Position numbers and translations under genes: made by a program
The notes under the pieces: model-generated
Seen by the model: the letters and a program-made list of their open reading frames with translations, nothing else
Told to the model about the DNA's origin: nothing
The model's database searches: none
Source of the DNA: Victivallales bacterium
GTDB lineage: Bacteria > Verrucomicrobiota > Lentisphaeria > Oligosphaerales > Oligosphaeraceae
Direction of reading: 5' to 3'
DNA: 60,267 bases
Assembly: GCA_017535315.1 (NCBI GenBank)
Contig: JAFXUD010000048.1
Coordinates: forward strand, 1-60,267
Part shown: piece after piece, positions 7,711 to 17,768 of the stretch
How positions within the stretch are numbered: position 1 is the stretch's first letter
How the letters are laid out: each line of letters starts with the position of its first letter

Positions 7711-9357
7711 ATGGAATGGAAATCTTTGAACAACTGTTATCGTGCCTGTCTGCCGTTGAACCTTCCGCCCGAGGCGGGGCTGGTCTATAGAAGCAGCAAC
7801 AACATGTGTCCGCAGTTTCCTGGTTCGTCTTTTTTCACGACCAGCGGATTCAACTGCGACTATTCAAGCCATGACGTGGTCGTGGTCGGCGATGGCAGAA
7901 GCAGCCAATATGTGCTGGTGGGGGCGTTGACGGCGAATCGCTCCTTGAGCTATTTCACTGTTCGCCGCCGCAGTGGTCGCATGGAGTCCATACTCGTGGA
8001 ACAGCCTGATATCAAGCCTGGCGAGAAGCCAGAGGAGATTATGGTGAAGACGGGTAGCGACTGGCGTGTGCTCCTGAAGGAGTACGCCAGCGCATCGGCG
8101 GCGGCCATGGGCGTCAAGCCGATTTGTCCGAAGGAGAATCTCGTCGGCTACTGCACCTGGTACTACTATTACGCGGATGTCAGCGAGGGCAATTTCCTGG
8201 AAAATGTAAATGCTTTGGCTGCCCATCAAGAACTGCCCTACAGCCACGCAGTGGCGCAGATTGACGACGGCTACCAGACCTTCCAGGGAGACTGGCTTGA
8301 CCAGCATGAATCATGGCCCACGCCGCTGAAGACCATCGCGCAACAGACAGCGGCAAAGGGACTCGTCCCTGGAATTTGGCTGATGCCCATGCTCGCATCC
8401 ACTGCCAGCCGCACCTTCCGCGAACACCCAGACTGGTTTGTGAAAAACGAGCAGGGCGAGCCATTCGCCTTTGCTGGATGGTCGCCCGCTCCCGACAACT
8501 ACTGGGCCTGCCTGGATGCGACGCGCCCCGATGTGCAGGCGCATTTGACGCGCGTTTTCAAGACTTTCTGGGACTGGGGCTTCCGCTATTTCAAGATGGA
8601 CGGGCTTGGCTATGGCCTGCCGCAGGGACGGCGATATGACCCCAACGCAACACCAGTAAGTGCCTTCCGCCTGGCCTTGAAAACCATCCGCGAAGCCGTT
8701 CCAGAAGGGCATCTTCTGGGGTGCTGCCCCCCATACATGGCCTGCCTTGGTTATGTCGATAGCGCGCGCGTCAGCGGAGACACGGCGGCGGTCTGGGCGG
8801 GGGCGCGTCCAGGAAATGACGAGGTTTCATTGCCCTACGGAGGACCTGACCGCGACAACTGCGACCACAATCCAGGCTCGTGCTGCCTCAAGGATGCCTG
8901 GCACGCCACCATCGCCAACTGGTGGATGGCCGACCGCTGGTTCCGAGCCGACCCCGATGTGCTGGTGGCGCGTCAGGACAGGGCGCGCCATTCGCTTGGC
9001 GAGGCGCGCATTTCCGTATTGTCTGGAATTATGACAGGGGTTGCCATCACGAGCGACAACCTGGGCACGATTGCCCCTGAGCGTCTGAAGTTGCTGGAGC
9101 TGGCCGCGAAGACGCGCCTCAAGGATGCGACGCCGCGCATCTGGCAGCCATACCGTTGGGCTCAGGTCTGGGAGGGCATGATTGACGGCAAGTACGCTGT
9201 CGCCCTCGTCAATGACACCGAGGTGGCGCAGACATTCAGCCTTGTGAACGAAGCAGGCCTGGCGAATGGCGGCGTGGAAATCCTTCAAGGGCTTGGTTCT
9301 GTGCAAGGCGATGTGGCCATTGAGCCGCATGACGCCATGCTGATTGTCGAGCCGTAG
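7711..9357 (+). CDS. GH36-like alpha-galactosidase family protein
   Basis: The 548-residue protein matches the melibiase (clan GH-D) pattern. It has WYYYYADV, then QIDDGYQ...GDW, then PGIWLMPM, then YFKMDGLGYG with the probable nucleophile Asp near 297, and a SGDTAAVW segment near 355 that could supply the acid/base. A late GVAITSDNLG segment also fits. It is shorter than typical 700-residue GH36 enzymes because the N-terminal beta-sandwich is reduced. No signal peptide is visible, so it would act on imported oligosaccharides. It follows the SDR gene by 47 bp, with AAAGGAAA upstream of the ATG. Whether galactose is the true substrate is unknown. Confidence 0.78.
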   Translation: MEWKSLNNCYRACLPLNLPPEAGLVYRSSNNMCPQFPGSSFFTTSGFNCDYSSHDVVVVGDGRSSQYVLVGALTANRSLSYFTVRRRSGRMESILVEQPDIKPGEKPEEIMVKTGSDWRVLLKEYASASAAAMGVKPICPKENLVGYCTWYYYYADVSEGNFLENVNALAAHQELPYSHAVAQIDDGYQTFQGDWLDQHESWPTPLKTIAQQTAAKGLVPGIWLMPMLASTASRTFREHPDWFVKNEQGEPFAFAGWSPAPDNYWACLDATRPDVQAHLTRVFKTFWDWGFRYFKMDGLGYGLPQGRRYDPNATPVSAFRLALKTIREAVPEGHLLGCCPPYMACLGYVDSARVSGDTAAVWAGARPGNDEVSLPYGGPDRDNCDHNPGSCCLKDAWHATIANWWMADRWFRADPDVLVARQDRARHSLGEARISVLSGIMTGVAITSDNLGTIAPERLKLLELAAKTRLKDATPRIWQPYRWAQVWEGMIDGKYAVALVNDTEVAQTFSLVNEAGLANGGVEILQGLGSVQGDVAIEPHDAMLIVEP

Positions 9358-9383
9358 CCTCTCCTGTGCGGCGCGGCTTACCT

Positions 9384-9437
9384 CCTGCCCTGTGCGGCGA
9401 ATACCCACTCCAGCTAAAGCCAGCGGCACAGGACAGG
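9384..9437 (+). repeat. Intergenic hairpin between operon genes
   Basis: The arms CCTGCCCTGTGC (9384-9395) and GCACAGGACAGG (9426-9437) pair with one mismatch. No T-run follows, so it is not a standard terminator. The motif CCTGTGCGGCG also occurs as a direct repeat at 9363-9373 and 9389-9399. The hairpin may stabilise or process the mRNA between the cytoplasmic enzymes and the secreted proteins of the operon. Confidence 0.45.
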
Positions 9438-9477
9438 TCTGCGCCGCGATTACCACCTTATAGAATACAACTACACC

Positions 9478-12400
9478 ATGAAGATGAAACCAGCGCTCAT
9501 TTCTTTATTCTTGCTTTCTTCCCTGCTTCTGGCTTTGGATGCCACCCGCATCCCCTCCATGAATCCGCCCGTTTTGGACGGCATCCTCGATGCTGCGGAA
9601 TGGGGGAGTGCCGCAAAGGGGGAACTGATTGAATTGAAGAGTGGCGGGAAGCCGTCTCAGCCAACGAAATGGTATGCTGGTTGCGACAAGGACAACCTCT
9701 TTTTTGCGTTTAAGTGCCTGGAGGAGGATGTCGCTGGAATGGCCAGACGTTTCAGCCATGCGGAGGAGAGGGACAATGCCATCTACATGGATGACTGCGT
9801 CGAGATTTTCATCGACATTTTCGGCAAGGACGAGACTGGCCTGTTTCACTTTATCGTGAATACCAACGGCATCATCTACGATGACTTCAATGGCGACGCA
9901 GCCTACCAAAGCGACATTCGGGTGGCGTGCAAGGTCGAGCAGGATTTCTGGACGGTCGAGGCGCAGATTCCCTTTACCGACCTGGGAGTGACTCCGAAGG
10001 GGGCCGAACTGCTGCGCATGAACTTTGGACGTGAGCGCCAAGGGCACATTCCTGTTGAGTATTCCTGCCTAGGGGAAGGCACGGGGGGCTTTTTAAGCAG
10101 GGACAGGCTCCGCTATTTCAGGCCGATGCCAAACGGCGACGAGCTGCCCCCAGTCACCTTCATCTCATTGGGGACGCCTACGGTGCCAGAGCTGCGCCTT
10201 GCCAATACGGCAGATGATGACCAGGCAGTTTATCGTGTGGTTGTGGTGCCATTCGATGCATCGAACGCAGAAAAGCACGATTTCAGGCTCAAGACCCAGC
10301 CATCGCAAGAGATGCGCATGAAAGTTGGCGTTATAAGCGACAAAAATGCAGGGCTTCATTACGAGGTGTTTTCCGAAGAGGGAAAGGAGCCTCTATACAA
10401 GAACACCATCTGCTTTCCGCAGGCAGCCGTGGAGACAAAACTGAAGGCGATGCCCATCGCAAAGCCGCTTTTCAATGAGCTTCTAAGCAATGTTTATCCG
10501 CCAAATTGGGACCCCCATAGTTTTCATGGTTTCCAGTGGGTTTTCGTTGGTGGCAACGGCGGCAACATGGGCTATTTTGCCCTGCAGAACGCCATCCCCT
10601 ATTCGGACGAGGAGGCTGCTTATGAGCACTTCGCCACGGGCATGGCTGTTTACTCCAATGCGAAAATGATTGACTGGCTGAACAAGAAGCTGCTCTGCGA
10701 GGAGCTTGGTACGCCCATCGCCGCCATGCCGCGCGTGCTGGCAAAGGATATCCCGTCTGGACTGTCGCATATGCTTTTTATCTTGCCCGAAATACGTGCC
10801 TTGTGGTTGGAGGACGTCAAGGCGCTTGCTTCCAATCCGCAGGTGAAAATCATCACCTTTGCGGATGAGGTGTCGGAACAGATGGAAAGCGCCCTCATCA
10901 CCGCGTTCCAAAAGTTCCCCGACAATCGGGAACTGCGGGCGTTGGATGCAAGGATTAAGGTGAAGTACGGTCACGGGAAATATGGCATTCCGCTCACCCC
11001 CGAGGAGAAGGAGCCCCTGGCCTGGCTGGCCTACAGACGCACGCTGAACGATGAACTGGTGAGCCTTTACCACGAGGCCTATAAACTCGCGAAGTCCATC
11101 AATCCGAAGGTCATCATTGTGTCGGACGACCCCATCTCCCATCAGAACAAAATCTACAGTTTCGCGGATTGGCGTGGAAGTTTTGACATTGTGACTCACC
11201 AGCTCTACCCGCGTTGCAACGCCAACATCGACAGCTTCGGCTTCCTGACGCGCCGTCTCGCGCAGCTCACGGACGCGAAACAGGTCTGGCCCTGCCCGCA
11301 TGTGGAGGAGTATGGTGCTTCCCTCACGCCGCGTGAAGTGCTGTACAAGTTGTCAGCCGCCGTGCGAAACGGCGCAACGGGCTTCCACTACTACCTGAAT
11401 GACACGATTGGCCTGCGTAGCGGGAAGAAATACATGGTTCACGAGCGTTGGGGCGCCCCCGACCGCTATTTCGTCGAACTGAACGCGCAAAGACTGATGG
11501 CCAGTCTGCCGCGGCTGGCCTTCCCTGCGTATGACACTGCCGTTTTCACGGCGACGGACACGCTTCGAGCGATGCCTGGGCTTATGTTCCGCGATTCGCC
11601 GAAGAATGACATGTACCTGCATGGCTACCTTGGCTATGGTGCAGGTGTCAACTACCGATTCATCAATGAGTTGACGCTTGATAATTTGGCGCCGTACAAG
11701 CTGATTTTCACGGCGGAGAACCAGTACATCCCCAGAGAGGCCTTCAATGCACTTCGGCAATATGTCACCGACGGAGGCACGCTCGTGGTGGTCAATCAAA
11801 CCCCCTTTACGTTTACGCCAGAGGGTGAGAGCCTTGAGGCGGAGAGCCGTCTTTTCACAGGGGTGGCCTTCAGGGGTGCCAGCGCGTCACCGCTGCATTT
11901 CAACTATGCAGGCATCCAGGTGCCCGTCAATTCGATACGCTGTGCAAAGCTGGAGGTCGTTCCCAATGCGAAGGTGCTGGCCACGTTTGCAAATGGCGAC
12001 CCCGCTGTGGTCGAAAATGACGTGGAACAAGGCCGAGTCATCACACTGGCGGCAAATCCATGCCTGGCTAAGCTGGCGGGCAGCGCAGAATGGAAGGGCT
12101 TTTTCAAGGAGCTCTGCAAACAGTACGGAGCTCAAACAGAGTGCGATATCTGGCGTTTCCAGTTGCCAGTGACGCTTCTTCCCAGCCGTGAAACTGTTTC
12201 AGGCAAGTGTCTGACCAACAACTTCGTGATCTGGGAGCACTTCAATCCGACTACGCCCAACAACTGCGAACTCACGGGCAGCTATCGTCTTTTCCCTGAG
12301 CCGAACCTCTGGAAGGAGCGCAAGTCTGGCGATATCGCCTTTTCGGAGGGCAAGTTGACAGACCGCCCCAGGGCTGTGGTGGCCCCCAGTGCCTGCAAGG

Positions 12401-12720
12401 ACAAGGGTGACATAAGAGATTGGGTGGTGGCATGGAAGAATGTCGCCGAGCCCATCACCATCAAGGCCAGCTGGTCGGAGGCGCAGCCCATTCGCAGTGT
12501 CAAACTCTTTGTCCGTGGGGTTTGGCGCGACGCCAAACTGGAGATTGGCGGCCAACGTTATGATTTTCCCCTCCCAGAAAGGTTCAACAAGGAGCCAGAC
12601 GCGCTTCGTGAGTTTACTATGGAGCTGCCGAAACCAGTCACTGCCACCGAACTTGCCGTCATCATCGGGGCCAGCAAGGAGACGCTGCTTATGGCGGAGA
12701 TGGAAATCTGGGCCGAGTGA
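9478..12720 (+). CDS. Secreted CBM9-like/glycosidase-like multidomain protein
   Basis: The 1080-residue protein begins with a signal peptide (MKMKPALISLFLLSSLLLALDA). Residues ~22-225 form a CBM9/DOMON-like carbohydrate-binding sandwich, with PVLDGILDAAEW, DDCVEIFID and RMNFGRER. Residues ~350-720 look like a TIM-barrel glycosidase domain. Near 725-800 there is a glutamine-amidotransferase-like fold segment (LRQYVTDGGTLVVV), as in the trimerisation domains of beta-galactosidases. A beta-sandwich-like tail follows. The catalytic residues cannot be assigned with confidence and I do not recognise the central family. It is the fourth gene of the operon starting at 5588, and the next gene is also secreted, so the two probably act on the same glycan outside the cytoplasm. 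Confidence 0.75.
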   Translation: MKMKPALISLFLLSSLLLALDATRIPSMNPPVLDGILDAAEWGSAAKGELIELKSGGKPSQPTKWYAGCDKDNLFFAFKCLEEDVAGMARRFSHAEERDNAIYMDDCVEIFIDIFGKDETGLFHFIVNTNGIIYDDFNGDAAYQSDIRVACKVEQDFWTVEAQIPFTDLGVTPKGAELLRMNFGRERQGHIPVEYSCLGEGTGGFLSRDRLRYFRPMPNGDELPPVTFISLGTPTVPELRLANTADDDQAVYRVVVVPFDASNAEKHDFRLKTQPSQEMRMKVGVISDKNAGLHYEVFSEEGKEPLYKNTICFPQAAVETKLKAMPIAKPLFNELLSNVYPPNWDPHSFHGFQWVFVGGNGGNMGYFALQNAIPYSDEEAAYEHFATGMAVYSNAKMIDWLNKKLLCEELGTPIAAMPRVLAKDIPSGLSHMLFILPEIRALWLEDVKALASNPQVKIITFADEVSEQMESALITAFQKFPDNRELRALDARIKVKYGHGKYGIPLTPEEKEPLAWLAYRRTLNDELVSLYHEAYKLAKSINPKVIIVSDDPISHQNKIYSFADWRGSFDIVTHQLYPRCNANIDSFGFLTRRLAQLTDAKQVWPCPHVEEYGASLTPREVLYKLSAAVRNGATGFHYYLNDTIGLRSGKKYMVHERWGAPDRYFVELNAQRLMASLPRLAFPAYDTAVFTATDTLRAMPGLMFRDSPKNDMYLHGYLGYGAGVNYRFINELTLDNLAPYKLIFTAENQYIPREAFNALRQYVTDGGTLVVVNQTPFTFTPEGESLEAESRLFTGVAFRGASASPLHFNYAGIQVPVNSIRCAKLEVVPNAKVLATFANGDPAVVENDVEQGRVITLAANPCLAKLAGSAEWKGFFKELCKQYGAQTECDIWRFQLPVTLLPSRETVSGKCLTNNFVIWEHFNPTTPNNCELTGSYRLFPEPNLWKERKSGDIAFSEGKLTDRPRAVVAPSACKDKGDIRDWVVAWKNVAEPITIKASWSEAQPIRSVKLFVRGVWRDAKLEIGGQRYDFPLPERFNKEPDALREFTMELPKPVTATELAVIIGASKETLLMAEMEIWAE

Positions 12721-12750
12721 ATAGGGGGAGATTGAAAAAAGGATTGACTA

Positions 12751-14964
12751 ATGCGAACATTCATTGCAATTTGCTTGGCGGCGGTTTCACTTGCCGCGCA
12801 AAATCTGATTAAAAACGGTAACTTTGCGGAACGCAAGGCGAATGGCAGGCCCGCCGACTGGGTGGTATGGCCTTCCAAGATGCCCGAAGGCGCCAGTTTG
12901 GAATTAGACACCACGATGAGCTCCAGCGCAGGCTGCTCCGTCCGCATCATGCAGACGAAAACCGACATGTATTCACGGGTGGAGCAGGTGGTGCCCTGCA
13001 AGCCGCACACGAACTACATCGCCTTTTTCAAATCCATGGGCAAGGAGATCAACAGCCCCCATGGCGGCGTGGTGCGCATGTACATCGGTCCGCATGGCAG
13101 TCTTGATAAGCAGCTGATCTCCTTTGGTCCTGCGTTCGACTATTACCAGCTGGAGCGTCCTGCAAACTGGAACTACCCCTGGAAGCGATATGAAAGCAAG
13201 GTGTTCAACAGCGGAGACAGCGAGGCCTTTGGCGTATGCGTCTATCTGAACAGGTCCAGCGGCATCGTTTGGATTGACGATGTGGAACTTTTTGAGTACA
13301 CGCCTGAGCTGCGAAAGGAAGTCGAGGCAGGTATTGGAAGAAGACAGCTGATGATTGACCTGGAGTGCATGCGCGCCAATGCCCAAGGGCAGGAGGAGGT
13401 GCTGAAGAAGCTCGATGATTTTGCCGCCCGCATCGCAAAATGGTATCCCGAAACCCGCAGTGCGCCGCTTGAGGGAATGCCCTACTATGAATTGCACAGA
13501 GAGTTAATTGCCGTGAATGCGGAGATTCTGCAGGGACGTTATCCAGGCAAGGGAATTGTGGTGAGCAAGGCGGAACCCTTGTACCCAGGTGCTCACCTGA
13601 AGATTGAATTGCCCCCGCTGAGAGAGACGATTGAAGTGCTGGGGCTGCGCGGCGAATTGGAACCGTTCGCGTTGGATTTCACCAATTGCAAAAGCGTGGA
13701 GGAGGAAGTTACCCTGCTGCCGCCCAAAAACCTAACGATGGAGCTGCGGATTGCCACGGCTGTTGAGCTGGATGAGGGCAAGAGCGTGGATGATGCACTG
13801 GTGCTGCTGCGACCTGATGAAAAGGGCCAGATTCGTTTCCACGTGCCTGGAGGCATGACAAGGCAGCTCTACTGCGCCGTGCATTTGCCTGACCAGGCGG
13901 GAACGATTGCAACGCAGTTGAAATGGTTGTCAAACGACGGAAGTGGCGTCGTGAAGCTGCAGGCGAAAATCTCGCAGGCGGCCATGCCAGTCATGGCGCC
14001 CATCCACTCGTTTGGCTATCTCTGCCACAATCACGGCTCCTTCTGGCGCAGGGGAGAGGTCTCCAAGGCAATTCTCAGTCGAATGCACCAGAACGCGGAG
14101 ATGATTTCACACGTCACCACGCTTAGAGGCGTCTTTGATGATGCGGGCATCATCCAGCCTGAAAAAATGAACTGGAGGGAGGTTGACAAGACGCTTGCCA
14201 TACTACAGCCAGACAGTCTGCTGATTTTCAATGTGCTGTTGACACACAATCCATATATGACGCTTTTCATTGGCAAGAACGGCGAGCAGGAGATAATCCC
14301 CTTTTCACCTGAATGGGAGAGCCGTGTGACCCAGTACCTGAAGGCGGTGATTGCAGGCTTCAAGGAGCGTGGTCTGGGATATGACAGGTTTGTCTTCTGC
14401 CTGAAGGATGAGCCGACCGCCAGCGAGCTGGTGAAAATGGAGAAGATGGCGGCGGTCATCAGGAAAACCGATCCGCAGGTTCGCATCTACAACGACTTCA
14501 ACAGCGTGCTCAAACTGGCGGATGTACGGAAACTGGCCTCCTTTGTCGATATCATTTCGCCCCACAAAAATCGGTTGTCGCCTGATTATTTTGATGCCTT
14601 CAAGGGAAAGGAGGTCTGGTGCTACTGGGTGCAGAACAAAGGTGTTCCTGGCTACCAGCTAAAGGATTTCTTCCTGGAATTGAAGCAGAAGGATGTGCGT
14701 GCCTTTTCCTACTGGTGCATGGCAGGCAATGGAAATCCCTGGACTTCAACTAGGCAGAGCTATTCCATCATTTTCCCTGGAGACGAACAGGAGTGGATTC
14801 CCTCCAAACGCAGCGAGGGAATTCGCGAGGGTATAGAGGACTATACGCTGCTGACTTTGCTGGAGCAACAGGATAGTGCTTATTATCAGAGAATTAGGGA
14901 AACGATTACCCCCGAAAACTGGAAATCGCTCCGTAGGGAAATCCTTGGGAGATTAAAGAAGTAA
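12751..14964 (+). CDS. Secreted DUF4091-type glycosidase-like protein
   Basis: The 737-residue protein has a short signal peptide (MRTFIAICLAAVSLAAQ). A carbohydrate-binding-like sandwich spans ~18-170 (NLIKNGNFAE ... VWIDDVELFEY). The C-terminal half has a TIM-barrel-like pattern, with FCLKDEPT near 549 and FSYWCMAGNGNPW. The hallmark end segment of DUF4091 is present: SKRSEGIREGIEDYTLLTLLE near 687-707. DUF4091 proteins are glycoside-hydrolase-like and common in polysaccharide-degrading bacteria, but most have no known substrate. The acidic residue in KDEP is a candidate catalytic residue. This is the last gene of the operon and is convergent with the gene ending at 14991. Confidence 0.8.
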   Translation: MRTFIAICLAAVSLAAQNLIKNGNFAERKANGRPADWVVWPSKMPEGASLELDTTMSSSAGCSVRIMQTKTDMYSRVEQVVPCKPHTNYIAFFKSMGKEINSPHGGVVRMYIGPHGSLDKQLISFGPAFDYYQLERPANWNYPWKRYESKVFNSGDSEAFGVCVYLNRSSGIVWIDDVELFEYTPELRKEVEAGIGRRQLMIDLECMRANAQGQEEVLKKLDDFAARIAKWYPETRSAPLEGMPYYELHRELIAVNAEILQGRYPGKGIVVSKAEPLYPGAHLKIELPPLRETIEVLGLRGELEPFALDFTNCKSVEEEVTLLPPKNLTMELRIATAVELDEGKSVDDALVLLRPDEKGQIRFHVPGGMTRQLYCAVHLPDQAGTIATQLKWLSNDGSGVVKLQAKISQAAMPVMAPIHSFGYLCHNHGSFWRRGEVSKAILSRMHQNAEMISHVTTLRGVFDDAGIIQPEKMNWREVDKTLAILQPDSLLIFNVLLTHNPYMTLFIGKNGEQEIIPFSPEWESRVTQYLKAVIAGFKERGLGYDRFVFCLKDEPTASELVKMEKMAAVIRKTDPQVRIYNDFNSVLKLADVRKLASFVDIISPHKNRLSPDYFDAFKGKEVWCYWVQNKGVPGYQLKDFFLELKQKDVRAFSYWCMAGNGNPWTSTRQSYSIIFPGDEQEWIPSKRSEGIREGIEDYTLLTLLEQQDSAYYQRIRETITPENWKSLRREILGRLKK

Positions 14965-14990
14965 TTGCGACTAGCAGATTGATGTGCTAA

Positions 14991-16799
14991 CTACGGTTCA
15001 GGAGGAAGTTTGAGAGCCTTCACGAGGCGGCGGTTGAAGACATTGCGGAGGATGCTTTCGCTCTGGTAGAAGTAGAGGCCAGTGGCACCTTGCGCGAGGT
15101 AGCGCTCGGCAAGTTCAGCGTACTCGTTGGGGCGCACCAGGAGGCCGCTGCCAAAGCCACCGTAGTTGAGGCTCCAGCCATCAAGCATTCCATAGAGAGT
15201 CTTGCCGTATTTCTGGGTGAGCTGGTAGAAAGGCTCAAGGTCGATGGGAGGGACAATCGACATGAGGTTGGAGGGAACGATGGAATCAACGAGGTTTTCC
15301 TGAAGGAGAATTTCGACAGCTTGGTAGTATTCGGGATACCCCGCAACGAAACTGATGTTAATTTCGAGTTCCGCGCGACGTTTGAGACCAATTTTTTCGA
15401 CGATTTTTCGGTGGAAATCAACGATGTTCTGGACGCTCATGTACTCAGGATAGCGGGTATGGGAGACCGAAAGGCCGTCGATGTCGTAGCGTGCCATCTC
15501 GCGGAAATGCTCTGCGGCAAAATCAACGACCTCGGGGATGTTGAAGTCAAGGGAATGGTGGTGGTAGAACTGCGGGTGTTCAACGGCAAATTTGGATTCA
15601 AGGGTGGTGCCGCGGTAGGGGGTGTTGACGCCCATGTTTGCGAGGAATTTGATGCCGCGGCGGTGGCATGCGTCGGGAAACACCTTCATGATGTCCATGT
15701 TGGCCATCATCAGGGCGGGACCGACGGAGGACTGGCGGTCGTCGCCAGAGACAGCGCCTTCACGTCCGCGACCGCCAACAGTATTGGGGTAGAGGACGAA
15801 TGCGCCGATGCGGCCCATTTGGCAGACGATTTTGTCAACGCCTAGGTCGAGGTATCGATCGGCGATCCTCTCCGCATCTTCTGGCTTGATGAGTAGGTGG
15901 GTATAGGCGAGGGAGTATGGCTCGCTGTAGAAGATGATCTCACGGGGGCGTTGTGTGAAGGGGAGTGCGGGGACAGCGGGACGGTCGGCGGGGACGAGCT
16001 TCAGGTAGAAGATGTCACCGAAACGGTGCAGTTTGTTGACGCGTGAACCCGCGCACTGGTGGATGCTGATGGTGTCCTCTGGTGTGAAATCGGCCTGGGC
16101 AACGTAGATTTCCTTCCAGAACTTGTTGAAGGGAATCATGCGCGGGCCAATCATGATGGTTTGCGGAACCTTGCAGCCTGGCAGTTCAATGTCGCATTCG
16201 AGGGCGTGCTCCTTTATGCAGACATAGAGGTCGTATTTGCCAGAGAGGCCAGGGCAGTAGCGCAGGGGCTTGACCTCTTCTTGTCCAAAGAGGGTGAGTC
16301 GGGGCGGTCCGAAGGTGCAGTTGGCGACACACCAGCCATGGGGTGCGTCGGCGGGGTCCTCCTGACGGCATGGCTCCATGCCCTCGTAGGTGTTGAGGGG
16401 GCTGTCTGACCAGTCGGCCCAGTTCTTGAGGACGACGGTGCTGCCGTAGTCGGGCTGCACGTCCACCTCTTCGATGGAGATGGGGCGGCCACCAGAGGCG
16501 GCGCGGGTGATCTTGAGACGGGCGGTTCCTCCTTTGGGGATGCCGCCGAAGTTGACGGTGAAGTTCCAATAGACGCGGTTGTCGCGGACCATGCGTTCGG
16601 GAACGAGTCCACAGTATTCGGTGGCCCAGTCCCAGTCCTGGCTGTTGTGGGCGGCAAAGAGAGATTCCTCTGTGAGATTGGGGAGGACACTTGCGGGCTC
16701 CCAGCGCCCCTCCTTAAGGTATTGCACTTGCACGGCGCCGCCTTTGGGAAGGTCGAGTTCGCCGAGAACGAGGAAACCATGCCAGTTGTAGAATTTCAT
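14991..16799 (-). CDS. TIM-barrel glycosidase-like protein, family unassigned
   Basis: The 602-residue product has an N-terminal beta-rich part (residues 1-250) and a C-terminal barrel-like part. The latter contains LGVDKIVCQMGRIGAFVLYPN, RRGIKFLANMG and MARYDIDGLSVSHTRYPEYMS, which resemble the loops of GHL10/DUF187-type glycosyl-hydrolase-like barrels. No signal peptide is visible. The Asp in DIDGLSVSHTR is a candidate functional residue. The gene is on the minus strand, followed upstream by an MBL-fold hydrolase and another barrel protein, all in the same direction. I cannot name a substrate; the call is by fold resemblance only. Confidence 0.6.
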   Translation of the reverse strand: MKFYNWHGFLVLGELDLPKGGAVQVQYLKEGRWEPASVLPNLTEESLFAAHNSQDWDWATEYCGLVPERMVRDNRVYWNFTVNFGGIPKGGTARLKITRAASGGRPISIEEVDVQPDYGSTVVLKNWADWSDSPLNTYEGMEPCRQEDPADAPHGWCVANCTFGPPRLTLFGQEEVKPLRYCPGLSGKYDLYVCIKEHALECDIELPGCKVPQTIMIGPRMIPFNKFWKEIYVAQADFTPEDTISIHQCAGSRVNKLHRFGDIFYLKLVPADRPAVPALPFTQRPREIIFYSEPYSLAYTHLLIKPEDAERIADRYLDLGVDKIVCQMGRIGAFVLYPNTVGGRGREGAVSGDDRQSSVGPALMMANMDIMKVFPDACHRRGIKFLANMGVNTPYRGTTLESKFAVEHPQFYHHHSLDFNIPEVVDFAAEHFREMARYDIDGLSVSHTRYPEYMSVQNIVDFHRKIVEKIGLKRRAELEINISFVAGYPEYYQAVEILLQENLVDSIVPSNLMSIVPPIDLEPFYQLTQKYGKTLYGMLDGWSLNYGGFGSGLLVRPNEYAELAERYLAQGATGLYFYQSESILRNVFNRRLVKALKLPPEP

Positions 16800-16886
16800 G
16801 AGTTGTGTGCCTGGTTAGGGATGGAAGGTAGTACAAGAAATAGTCAATCCCGTGGATTCAGCGGAAATTTGCAGCTGGTTATTCTC

Positions 16887-17690
16887 TTAGATTGGGTCAT
16901 TGGCAATCACGTCATCGAGCCTGCGTTGGAGGCCATCGAGGAAGCGCGTCCAGTCGTCGGGCTGCACGAAGGCGTTGGTATCGCCTGCCTCCAGGCGTTT
17001 TTGTTTGCCGAAGGTATCGTTTTGTCCTGCATGGTTGCCGACAAAGAGATCGACGTGTTCCTGGCGGCAGCGCGGGATGCTGCGTTGCATCATTCCGCGC
17101 CAGTTCTCGGCTTCCAGGTGGTACTTGTGGATGTAAGCTGACGCAAGAGTGTTCATGCCAGCACCGCCCATCATGCCCGCGCGGACGGTGCGTCCGTCCT
17201 TGGTGATGTTCCAGAAGAAGGAGAAGGTGCCTGGGGTATGGCCTGGGGTCGCAATGCATTCCATATCGAGGTTGCCCAGGCGGATGTGGTCGCCGTCGTG
17301 GAGGATATGGTCGGGTTCAAAGTGGTTGAAATGGGTTTTGAGTTCAATGTCACAGGTCAATGGAACTTCGCCCACGACCATTGGACGGTCGCCCTTGCCG
17401 ATAAAGGTCTTGGCACCAGTTAGCTCGGCCAGTGCCCGTGTGGCGCCAGCGTGGTCGATGTGCCCATGGGAGTGGACAAGATAGCGTATGTCTTGGGGAT
17501 TAAATCCAAGGGTGCGGATGTTTTCCAGCACCATGTAGAGATACTCCTGGTAGCCAGGGTCGATGATGACAAGTCCATCCCCCGTGTCGATGAGATGGGT
17601 GGATGCAGGCTGAGTGCCGACAAAGTAGAGGTTCCCGAAAATCTGGAAGGGGCGTGTTTGATAGACCCAGGGTGTTAGTAGATTTGCCAT
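16887..17690 (-). CDS. Metallo-beta-lactamase-fold hydrolase
   Basis: This 267-residue protein carries the zinc-binding motif HSHGHIDH (residues 73-80), a further histidine in TPGHTPGTF (151) and a late GNHAGQND segment that may supply another ligand. The fold hydrolyses esters, thioesters, lactones or lactams, and no subgroup-specific signature is evident. There is no signal peptide, so it is probably cytoplasmic. It lies between two TIM-barrel proteins on the same strand, with about 80 bp on each side. A sugar-lactone or ester substrate released from glycans is a reasonable guess from context, nothing more. Confidence 0.85.
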   Translation of the reverse strand: MANLLTPWVYQTRPFQIFGNLYFVGTQPASTHLIDTGDGLVIIDPGYQEYLYMVLENIRTLGFNPQDIRYLVHSHGHIDHAGATRALAELTGAKTFIGKGDRPMVVGEVPLTCDIELKTHFNHFEPDHILHDGDHIRLGNLDMECIATPGHTPGTFSFFWNITKDGRTVRAGMMGGAGMNTLASAYIHKYHLEAENWRGMMQRSIPRCRQEHVDLFVGNHAGQNDTFGKQKRLEAGDTNAFVQPDDWTRFLDGLQRRLDDVIANDPI

Positions 17691-17768
17691 GGCAGTGGTT
17701 AATCCTTTTTGCGGAATTGAGTGTTTATGACCTGTGTAAGAAAGCTACCCTGTTAGGGTACAGCGTTC

